This document shows positions 7,901 through 13,630 of a stretch of 32,863 bases of DNA, in pieces. This stretch comes from a virus: positions 1 to 32,863 of the IMG/VR virus record IMGVR_UViG_3300030098_002658. The stretch is one strand, 5' to 3'. The position numbers were made by a program, and so were the translations under genes. Under the pieces are notes generated by a model. The model did no database searches. It had not been told where the DNA came from and saw nothing but the letters and a program-made list of their open reading frames with translations. How positions within the stretch are numbered: the first letter of the stretch is position 1; each line of letters begins with the position of its first letter.

Positions 7901-8398
7901 ATGAGTGGATTAATAGAACCTACCTACGATGTGCCAAGCGCTGGTGAGAGTAGCTTCATGAAATTTGTCAAAGGCGAAAACAGATTCAGAATATTAGATA
8001 AGCCAATAATGGGTTATATATATTGGCAAGATGATCGTACGCCAGTTCGCATGAAAACAGCAGCAGAAGCACCCGCAGGTGAGAAGCCAAAACATTTTTG
8101 GCAAGTTCCTGTCTGGTCTGGTAGTCAAGTGAAGATATTAGACATTACACAGGCTACTGTGCAGAAGCAGTTAACAGAGTTGGATCGCAACTCTGAATGG
8201 GGTAACCTTACTGAATATGATGTGATCGTTACACGAAGTGGTGATTCATTAGATACTACTTACACTATTACACCATGTCCAAAATCGCCAGTTACTGATG
8301 AAATAAAAGATGCATATGCAGATTTTAAAAAAACCCATGAACCTGATAAGGTTTTTGAGAGTACGTCTACAGCAGAAGAAGAAGACCTACCGTTCTGA
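7901..8398 (+). CDS. Single-stranded DNA-binding protein (SSB-like)
   Basis: A 165-residue protein with ATG 7901 after an AAGGAG site. A beta-rich body ('FMKFVKGENRFRILDKPIMGYIYW', 'KHFWQVPVWSG', 'KILDITQATVQKQLTEL', 'YDVIVTRSGD') is followed by an acidic tail ending EEEDLPF. The tail matches the SSB C-terminal tip (acidic residues then a hydrophobic-Pro-Phe end), which in bacterial SSBs and phage gp32/gp2.5 recruits replication partners. It lies at the head of a rightward operon of nucleases and a primase-helicase. The OB-fold is inferred and not shown by a signature. The stop TGA overlaps the next start (TGATG). Confidence 0.78.
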   Translation: MSGLIEPTYDVPSAGESSFMKFVKGENRFRILDKPIMGYIYWQDDRTPVRMKTAAEAPAGEKPKHFWQVPVWSGSQVKILDITQATVQKQLTELDRNSEWGNLTEYDVIVTRSGDSLDTTYTITPCPKSPVTDEIKDAYADFKKTHEPDKVFESTSTAEEEDLPF

Positions 8399-8790
8399 TG
8401 CCTTCTTCCGCATCCCGAAAAGGCTATAAAGGTGAAGTCGAGGTCGTTGAATTGCTCCGCGACCTTGGCTTCATAGCCGAACGTAGTTGGGGTAGCGATG
8501 GTCGTAGTTTTGGTGAGAAAAGTGACATAGATGTCAAGGCTACGAAAGGTGACTTAACTATTAGAGTTCAAGTCAAGCGTAGAAAAAAGATTGCAGGATT
8601 TTTAGATTTTAAGAATGCGGACGTAGTGATGGTCCGCCAAGATAGAAAGCCTTGGCTATGGATAGCCAGGCATGAGTGGATGAAGCGTTTATTTACAAGC
8701 GGGGTCGTAGAAACCCATGAACCAGAAAATGGCGTGTCTAATGATCGTGATAGTCATGACCCCGCGAAATTATCAGGAGAGAGAAAATGA
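8398..8790 (+). CDS. PD-(D/E)XK nuclease, Holliday-junction-resolvase-like
   Basis: A 130-residue protein with the layout of archaeal/phage Hjc-type resolvases: '[22 protein letters not shown]' gives the helix with a catalytic Glu (E13 or E15), '[15 protein letters not shown]' supplies Asp (D43/D45), and '[10 protein letters not shown]' gives the Q-x-K motif (Q58, K60). A basic surface follows. Such enzymes cut branched DNA made during replication and recombination, and would clear junctions before packaging. The last 35 residues ('[18 protein letters not shown]') look unstructured. It overlaps its upstream neighbour by one base and its downstream neighbour by four. A restriction-type or VRR-type nuclease is the alternative. 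Confidence 0.75.
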   Translation: MPSSASRKGYKGEVEVVELLRDLGFIAERSWGSDGRSFGEKSDIDVKATKGDLTIRVQVKRRKKIAGFLDFKNADVVMVRQDRKPWLWIARHEWMKRLFTSGVVETHEPENGVSNDRDSHDPAKLSGERK

Positions 8791-8975
8791 TTAATGAAGC
8801 TACAAAACAGCATAGTGGTGCATTTATTAGGAAGATTGGTGGATGGGGTAAATATTATCAATTCCTAAAATCACAAAAAACAATACGAAGATCTGCGCCC
8901 AAAATAGGTCGCAATGATCCTTGTCCATGTGATAGTGGTAAAAAGAATAAAAAGTGTTGTAAGGTAACTAATTAG
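8787..8975 (+). CDS. Small SEC-C motif (zinc knuckle) protein
   Basis: A 62-residue protein whose end is a textbook SEC-C motif, '[18 protein letters not shown]': Cys-x-Cys then Cys-Cys (the second ligand pair is C-C here rather than C-H). In SecA and many small proteins this binds zinc and mediates contacts with other proteins or nucleic acid. The N-terminal half is basic and aromatic ('[14 protein letters not shown]'). ATG 8787 overlaps the upstream stop and follows an AGGAGAGA SD. Its job in the phage is unknown; sitting beside a resolvase-like nuclease, it might be an accessory factor. Confidence 0.75.
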   Translation: MINEATKQHSGAFIRKIGGWGKYYQFLKSQKTIRRSAPKIGRNDPCPCDSGKKNKKCCKVTN

Positions 8976-8977
8976 AA

Positions 8978-9151
8978 ATGCCATATCCAATGAAAAAAGA
9001 TCCTAAGGCAGTAATGGTAGCAATAGTAAGTAAATGCATGAATAAAGCTTTGAAAAAGGTGCTTGTGAGCGAGGATTTAAGATTAGACATATGCATGGAT
9101 GCCTGTGATGAAATATTAAGAATAATAAATAAAAAAGGAGAGAAAGAATGA
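8978..9151 (+). CDS. Small helical early protein
   Basis: A 57-residue frame, ATG 8978 to TGA 9149-9151, which fills the gap between the SEC-C gene and the adenine methyltransferase. Its stop overlaps the next ATG by four bases (ATGA), the same coupling seen at neighbouring genes, which supports it being real. The product is helical with four cysteines or near-cysteine positions ('[14 protein letters not shown]', '[13 protein letters not shown]'). No function is recognised. The SD of the methyltransferase (AAGGAGAG) lies within its last codons. It lacks a strong SD of its own. Confidence 0.55.
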   Translation: MPYPMKKDPKAVMVAIVSKCMNKALKKVLVSEDLRLDICMDACDEILRIINKKGEKE

Positions 9152-9609
9152 AAAAACGATATTGGGCAACACCACCAGATCTAATGAAACAATTAAACGA
9201 TGAGTTTGATTTTGATTACGATCCATGTCCGCATCCTAGACCAGAAGGTTACGATGGTTTAGAAGTGGAATGGGGTCAGCGTAATTATGTAAATCCACCA
9301 TTTGTTGGTGGTGTCATGAAATGGGTTCGTAAAGGTATGGAAGAACATGCAAAAGGTAAATTGGTTGTGTTCATATTACCAATGTTTGCTTGTCGTGGTA
9401 TTGCAGTATTATGTGAATATGGTGCAGAAATTAGATACGCAGGCCTGCCACAGTGGTTAGCGCTAGAAGATGGAGAACCAAATCCCGCAAAGAAGTTTGA
9501 TAGGCAACCTTGTGTTTTATTAATATTAAGGACAGAGAATCCAAAGTGTATTATGTGTGAAGATTCTTTGTGTGAATATTGTTTGGAGAGTAAAAATGAC
9601 GTACGATGA
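9148..9609 (+). CDS. Phage DNA adenine-N6 methyltransferase (Dam family) with zinc tail
   Basis: A 153-residue protein of the phage N-6-adenine-methyltransferase family (PF05869 type). '[24 protein letters not shown]' is the characteristic start, NPPF (49-52) is the catalytic motif IV, and '[10 protein letters not shown]' and '[13 protein letters not shown]' follow as in the family. The enzyme transfers a methyl group from S-adenosylmethionine to adenine. An added C-terminal tail carries C134, C137, C142 and C145 (CxxC-x4-CxxC), a likely zinc knuckle that I do not remember in the usual family members. Methylation probably shields phage DNA from host restriction or marks it. No matching endonuclease is certain, but PD-(D/E)XK genes lie within 1.2 kb. 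Confidence 0.88.
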   Translation: MKKRYWATPPDLMKQLNDEFDFDYDPCPHPRPEGYDGLEVEWGQRNYVNPPFVGGVMKWVRKGMEEHAKGKLVVFILPMFACRGIAVLCEYGAEIRYAGLPQWLALEDGEPNPAKKFDRQPCVLLILRTENPKCIMCEDSLCEYCLESKNDVR

Positions 9610-10024
9610 ATATAATAAGTTTAGAACCAAGTTTTTTAATATCGCATCGAAGATAAGCGATAGTAAATCAATAGAATATACCATCAGTAACGAAGATAAA
9701 TTCTATAACTTCAAGCACGTTGCGGAACGACTTGGAAGTACGGCAAAGAAGTCAATGATGGTTTATATCTTAAAACATGTCGATGCACTATGCAACGATG
9801 CAAAAACAGGCAAGACCTATAGTGATGAAACCACATACCAAAGATGTCTTGACGTGGTAAATTACATGGTGCTGTATGCCGCATTAGACTACGAGGAACA
9901 ACCACATGCAAATAATACTGAACCACCTGGAAGCACAGATAGCAGTGCAGATGGGTACAGCACGAATGCTTCAAAATCAAAAAAATGGAGTCATTTCACG
10001 CGGACCGCGAAAACTCGAACCTGA
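9596..10024 (+). CDS. DUF1599-like / nucleotide-modification-associated helical protein
   Basis: A 142-residue protein from ATG 9596, chosen because GGAG precedes it by nine bases; an in-frame start at 9557 lies deep inside the methyltransferase gene. The pattern 'FNIASKI...[23 protein letters not shown]' then '[11 protein letters not shown]...[17 protein letters not shown]' resembles DUF1599-type and MazG-like all-alpha proteins (D-x-F-x-NF, KH, and D-x-x-NY-x-x-L), thought to act on nucleotides. The last 40 residues are Ser/Thr/Asn-rich and overlap the next gene by 119 bases in another frame. The assignment is by motif spacing only. It fits a cluster concerned with DNA modification. Confidence 0.6.
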   Translation: MTYDEYNKFRTKFFNIASKISDSKSIEYTISNEDKFYNFKHVAERLGSTAKKSMMVYILKHVDALCNDAKTGKTYSDETTYQRCLDVVNYMVLYAALDYEEQPHANNTEPPGSTDSSADGYSTNASKSKKWSHFTRTAKTRT

Positions 10025-10373
10025 CATAAATGGCGCAGGTGGTGAAATCGCAGTATGTAAGTACTTTAATCGATATCCTGATACGACAATTGGACCACAT
10101 TTTAGTGGTTACGACCTCAAGGTCAAAGGAAATAGAGTGGATGTCAAGACCACTTCTTATGACCCAGGTTATCTACAAGCCAAAATTAAGAAAGACCCAA
10201 AGGATTGTGATGTATTCGTATTGGTACATGTATCATTTCCAGTATTTACAATTCTTGGTGGAGCATCCTCAAGTCAACTATTACAAGACATTAACATCCA
10301 AGACATGGGATATGGTGCAAAATATGTCATGGAACAAAGTCAACTTAATTCAATGGAGCAACTTTTTGCATAG
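9906..10373 (+). CDS. PD-(D/E)XK nuclease-like protein, first of a pair
   Basis: A 155-residue protein. The core is 'INGAGGEIAVCKYF' (E47 on the first helix), 'SGYDLKVKGNRVDVKTTS' (D70, then D79-V-K81), then 'DCDVFVLVHVSFPVFTIL', which matches the PD-(D/E)XK nuclease fold. A GAGG site nine bases before ATG 9906 supports this start, although it makes a 119-base overlap with the upstream gene; later in-frame ATGs at 9951 and 9966 are alternatives. It sits between an adenine and a cytosine methyltransferase, so a restriction-like role or a recombination role are both open. The target is unknown. Confidence 0.68.
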   Translation: MQIILNHLEAQIAVQMGTARMLQNQKNGVISRGPRKLEPDINGAGGEIAVCKYFNRYPDTTIGPHFSGYDLKVKGNRVDVKTTSYDPGYLQAKIKKDPKDCDVFVLVHVSFPVFTILGGASSSQLLQDINIQDMGYGAKYVMEQSQLNSMEQLFA

Positions 10374-10752
10374 TTTAAATAAAGGTGCATTAGGTGAGTT
10401 GGCAGTCAAGAAAGACTTGCTAGAACAAGGATATAACATCTATGCGCCCATCGTAGATGTTGACCAAGTAGACCTCATTGTTGAATTAAATAATGGTGTA
10501 ATGAAGCGTGTACAGGTAAAAACAGTCACCAGGATTAAACGAGGTACATCCATAGAAGTTAATTTGTCAAAATATAAACATACCAATCGCGTAGATGTAG
10601 TAGCGGTATATTATTTGCCAAAAAACATTATTGCTTATTACACATATGATAATGAGCATGCGTTGAGTTTGGCAATTACCACTGGAAAAAATAATCAAAC
10701 AAAAGGTAGGAAATGGTTTTATTCGTATGAGCGATTTCCTGATTTTAGTTAA
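10366..10752 (+). CDS. PD-(D/E)XK nuclease-like protein, second of a pair
   Basis: A 128-residue protein if it starts at TTG 10366, which has GGAG at 10355-10358, eight bases upstream. ATG 10324 is an alternative without a good SD, and the longer open frame upstream is a shadow of the preceding gene. The core is 'NKGALGELAVKKDLLEQGYNIY' (E11), 'DVDQVDLIVE' (D36), 'KRVQVKTVTRIKRG' (Q50, K52) and 'TNRVDVVAVYY', the layout of group I intron-type and archaeal resolvase-like PD-(D/E)XK enzymes. It overlaps the upstream nuclease by 8 bases, so the two are translated together. Whether they form a heterodimer is untested. Confidence 0.7.
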   Translation: MHSLNKGALGELAVKKDLLEQGYNIYAPIVDVDQVDLIVELNNGVMKRVQVKTVTRIKRGTSIEVNLSKYKHTNRVDVVAVYYLPKNIIAYYTYDNEHALSLAITTGKNNQTKGRKWFYSYERFPDFS

Positions 10753-10970
10753 TGAACGCACACTACGCTGGCAGCATAGCTTATGATAATGAACATGATG
10801 AATGGGAAGATCATGTATTAAAAGCAAATGATATTGAGGAGTTATTGAGAGATATGAAAGCATTCATGAAGTGTAGAAAGAATGCAGAAGTATTTTTTGC
10901 TGCGTTCATTAATAAACGAGGTAAGGAAAGTGATATAACAGATAAAGTAAAGGAGTTGATGGATGTCTAA
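10752..10970 (+). CDS. Small acidic protein of unknown function
   Basis: A 72-residue, strongly acidic, helical protein ('YDNEHDEWEDHVLKANDIEELLRDMKAF' then 'ITDKVKELMDV'). Its ATG overlaps the upstream stop (TAATG), and its 3' end holds the AGGAG site and start codon of the next gene, so it belongs to the same early operon. Small acidic proteins beside nucleases can be DNA mimics or inhibitors, but nothing specific points to that here. No family is recognised. Confidence 0.62.
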   Translation: MNAHYAGSIAYDNEHDEWEDHVLKANDIEELLRDMKAFMKCRKNAEVFFAAFINKRGKESDITDKVKELMDV

Positions 10971-11232
10971 TTATACAATTTTTGGTGGCGCTAAGCAAAA
11001 GACATTGAAAAAGAGAGAAGAAAGAAGAAATTTAGACGCAGAATTAGCAGACAGAACCATATTTTATTGCACTAAATGTAAAATATGCTTTGAACCTTCG
11101 CGAGCGAATTGGCATGATAATACAATGTATTATGAGAATTTTGTTAGCTATGGAAAACCAAGAAAAATTTGCGATAGATGTAAACCCGACAAAAGTGCAA
11201 AAAAACAGAATGATAATGTTAGTATTGGCTAG
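10963..11232 (+). CDS. Small zinc-finger-like protein
   Basis: An 89-residue basic protein with ATG 10963 after AGGAG (10951-10955). It carries two cysteine pairs and an extra cysteine, 'YCTKCKICF' and 'KICDRCK', spaced by about 33 residues, which would suit one zinc site with long loop. The N-terminal part is rich in Lys and Arg ('KQKTLKKREERRN'). DNA or RNA binding is plausible. Its last 36 codons also read open in another frame that runs to the next gene, but that second frame has no SD and is taken as a shadow. Confidence 0.62.
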   Translation: MSNYTIFGGAKQKTLKKREERRNLDAELADRTIFYCTKCKICFEPSRANWHDNTMYYENFVSYGKPRKICDRCKPDKSAKKQNDNVSIG

Positions 11233-11267
11233 GTGGATGCTACCTTGTCGGGTTATATTGGAAAAAT

Positions 11268-12707
11268 ATGAGAATGCTTGACCTATTCAGTGGTATCGGT
11301 GGATTCCACGAAGGTTTTAAACGCGCGGGTTATGAGTTTGATTGGGTAGGCTATAGCGAAATAGACAAATATGCCAGCGCGGTGTATAAATATAATTATA
11401 AGGAAAGTGAGGAATTAGGTGACATTAAACTTATTCGACCAGGAAGAGATTTACCAGATAACATTGACATCCTTTGTGGAGGATTTCCTTGCCAAGCATT
11501 TAGCATGGCTGGAAAGCGACTCGGATTTAATGACACCAGAGGTACTCTCTTTTTTGAAATTGCACGGATTCTCACTCATTATGTCGAAAACAAAAGACCA
11601 ATCCGATGTTTGGTACTCGAAAATGTTAAAGGCTTACTTAGTCACGATGATGGACGCACATTTGCTACAATCTACCGAGTTCTTAATAACCTTGGGTATA
11701 CCATTGAGTTCCAACTACTCAATACTCGCTGGTGGCTACCCCAAAATAGAGAGCGGATATACATTGTCGGATATATTGGAAACCGAGGTAAACCACAAGT
11801 ATTTCCTATCGGAGAAAATGGTAAAGCAATTGGAAGTGAGTGCGGATCAAGGAATGCCGTCTCCTGTATTGATGCATCCTACTACAAAGGAGCAGATGGA
11901 AAAAGAACAATGATACAGATAGGAACAAGCGGTATGGGAGCGAAAACTGGGTTGTATAAGGTTCGTGGTGGATTGCAAAAAAATGCTAGTGAGGTAGAAA
12001 ACTGTTCTACCGCATTAACCGAAGCAATGGGTAAAGGTGGCGGTCATACACCATTGTTGATAAAAGAAGCCACGAAGAAAGTAAAAAAGGTTGGTAATAT
12101 TTATCAAAGCGGTGGAGAGAATGGTAATGTTTATGACACATCAGGTGTTGCACCAACATTGAAAAGTGGAACGACAAGTAATAAAAAACATGGCGGTATT
12201 GGTTCATCAAACTCTCCAAAAATATCTGTTCCAGAAGCCACGAAGAAAGGCTACGCAGAAGCAGAGGTTGGTGATTCCATCAATCTTTCTGTGCCTAACA
12301 GTAAGACCAGGCGAGGTAGAGTAGGTAAAGGTGAAGCGCAGACGTTGGATACTGGTATGCAGCAGTATACGATACAGCCTAAGAAAATCGAGATAATTGG
12401 TAACTTAAAAGGAAAGGATGGACATGAGTGTCACAATGTGCATTCAGCAGAAGGAATTGCACCTGCGGTGCGCGAGAATCATGGCAAGACAACGATGGTC
12501 GAAGCAAAAACACAAATAAGGCGTTTGACTCCTGTGGAATGTATGAGACTTCAGGGCTTTAGCGATAACCACAACAAGTATGGTGTGATGGATGGTAAGG
12601 TGGTCGAGATGAGCGACACGCAAAGATATAAGCAGGCAGGCAACGCAGTGACCGTTGATGTGGTCCAGGCAGTTGCTACAATCATAAAAGAAAAGGAGTT
12701 AACATGA
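11268..12707 (+). CDS. Cytosine-C5 DNA methyltransferase with multi-module target region
   Basis: A 479-residue enzyme with all main C5-methyltransferase motifs: I 'DLFSGIGGF' (5-13), IV 'GGFPCQAFS' with catalytic C75, VI 'ENV' (118-120), VIII 'QNRERIYIVG' (159-168), and IX/X 'TPVECMRLQGF' and 'QAGNAVTVDVV' near the end. It methylates cytosine using S-adenosylmethionine. The target-recognition part (about residues 181-425) is unusually long and holds repeated blocks of the type 'G-N-x...V-x-D/N..G-x-APTL'; a 17-base DNA direct repeat at 12065 and 12233 marks two of them. This recalls multispecific phage methyltransferases such as those of SP-beta-type Bacillus phages. No cognate restriction enzyme is obvious. 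Confidence 0.93.
   Translation: MRMLDLFSGIGGFHEGFKRAGYEFDWVGYSEIDKYASAVYKYNYKESEELGDIKLIRPGRDLPDNIDILCGGFPCQAFSMAGKRLGFNDTRGTLFFEIARILTHYVENKRPIRCLVLENVKGLLSHDDGRTFATIYRVLNNLGYTIEFQLLNTRWWLPQNRERIYIVGYIGNRGKPQVFPIGENGKAIGSECGSRNAVSCIDASYYKGADGKRTMIQIGTSGMGAKTGLYKVRGGLQKNASEVENCSTALTEAMGKGGGHTPLLIKEATKKVKKVGNIYQSGGENGNVYDTSGVAPTLKSGTTSNKKHGGIGSSNSPKISVPEATKKGYAEAEVGDSINLSVPNSKTRRGRVGKGEAQTLDTGMQQYTIQPKKIEIIGNLKGKDGHECHNVHSAEGIAPAVRENHGKTTMVEAKTQIRRLTPVECMRLQGFSDNHNKYGVMDGKVVEMSDTQRYKQAGNAVTVDVVQAVATIIKEKELT
12065..12249 (+). repeat. 17-base direct repeat inside the methyltransferase target region
   Basis: AGAAGCCACGAAGAAAG occurs at 12065-12081 and 12233-12249, 168 bases apart, in the same reading frame (both encode 'EATKK'). 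The repeats begin similar protein modules, which suggests duplication or exchange of target-recognition units by recombination. Confidence 0.85.
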
Positions 12708-12874
12708 GTTTTTGGTTAGAGTCGCTACAAGAGAATGCATTTGATGTGTTTATTGTCACGATAATCATTGTATCGATCATCATATACCATTACTTGCAAA
12801 AATGGTACATATCAAAGAAGATAAAGGAAATCGAAGACATATTGATGGCTATTCATGACGAGGTAATATCATGA
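12704..12874 (+). CDS. Small single-span membrane protein A
   Basis: A 56-residue frame whose ATG overlaps the methyltransferase stop (ATGA) and follows AAGGAG at 12693-12698. It has a short acidic N-terminus, one strongly hydrophobic segment ('DVFIVTIIIVSIIIYHYLQ', residues about 14-32), then a basic and acidic helix ('KKIKEIEDILMAIHDEV'). It is coupled by another four-base overlap to a second membrane peptide. A membrane role inside a replication operon is odd: tethering replication to the membrane, superinfection exclusion or a holin-like function are possible, none shown. Confidence 0.7.
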   Translation: MSFWLESLQENAFDVFIVTIIIVSIIIYHYLQKWYISKKIKEIEDILMAIHDEVIS

Positions 12875-12981
12875 TATTAATTGACATATCCGAATTTGCG
12901 ATCAATGCTTTATTATATGTATTGGTTGCACACCTCATCATATGGTTATTTGATAAGATAAAGGAGCGAATTAATGAGTAA
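12871..12981 (+). CDS. Small single-span membrane protein B
   Basis: A 36-residue peptide, ATG 12871, preceded by GAGG at 12860-12863. Nearly all of it is one hydrophobic helix ('FAINALLYVLVAHLIIWLF') with a charged end ('DKIKERINE'). It overlaps the gene before by four bases and the nuclease after by eight, so it is certainly part of the operon if translated. It may pair in the membrane with the 56-residue protein encoded just upstream. No family is recognised. Confidence 0.65.
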   Translation: MILIDISEFAINALLYVLVAHLIIWLFDKIKERINE

Positions 12982-13630
12982 AACAAAACTACATGGTCAA
13001 AACTACGTGCTGAAAGATGGTAAACGCGCAGCAAGTGTTACCACCATCATTAATAATCAGTTAGGATGGAATAAGAATACACTAATTGCCTGGGCAAAAC
13101 GAATAACTGCTCAAGGTGAAGATGCAGATGCGGTGATGCGAGAAGCGGGTGACATAGGAACTTTGACACACTTGATGATTCAAGGGTACTTACAAGGTTT
13201 CACGGTCGATACGAGAGATTTTACACCAAATCAAGAACAGCAGGCATTAAAAGCATTCGTAGGTTTTCGTAATTGGTATGATAAGGCAAACTTTAAGGTA
13301 TTAGCCAGCGAGCTTGCATTGGTCAATGAAGAATTACGTGTTGGTGGTACGGTGGATTGTATTGGGAAAATAGATGATGAATTAGTTCTTGTTGATTGGA
13401 AGACATCAAAAGGTGGACCATACCCAGAAATGATGATTCAATTAGGTGCATATACCTTAATGTACGAAGCTGCGCAACCAAAAGCAGATGTAAAACATGG
13501 CATCATCATGCGTTTTGGGAAAGAAGATGGTAAGTTTCACAAACATGTCATTAGCCGTGAGAAATTAGATGCTGGTGCGCAAGCATTTCGTCATTGCTGT
13601 GCATTGTATAACCTACGTAGGAAGTTTTGA
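12974..13630 (+). CDS. RecB/Cas4-like PD-(D/E)XK exonuclease
   Basis: A 218-residue protein with ATG 12974 and AAGGAG at 12960-12965. The RecB-family nuclease signature is complete: 'GTLTHLMIQG' (H66), 'ASELALVN' (E113), 'VGGTVDCIG' (D128), 'LVLVDWKTSK' (D141, K143) and 'EMMIQLGAYTLMY' (Q156). Enzymes of this group degrade or process DNA ends during recombination and replication. Phage versions usually sit beside primase-helicases and SSB-like proteins, as here. There is no iron-sulfur cysteine set like that of Cas4, so it is the simple RecB-like form. The stop overlaps the next start (TTGA). Confidence 0.88.
   Translation: MSKTKLHGQNYVLKDGKRAASVTTIINNQLGWNKNTLIAWAKRITAQGEDADAVMREAGDIGTLTHLMIQGYLQGFTVDTRDFTPNQEQQALKAFVGFRNWYDKANFKVLASELALVNEELRVGGTVDCIGKIDDELVLVDWKTSKGGPYPEMMIQLGAYTLMYEAAQPKADVKHGIIMRFGKEDGKFHKHVISREKLDAGAQAFRHCCALYNLRRKF

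Noticed and set aside
11419-11913. A 164-residue plus-strand frame inside the cytosine methyltransferase
   Set aside because: It shares DNA with conserved motifs IV, VI and VIII of the methyltransferase and has no family pattern.
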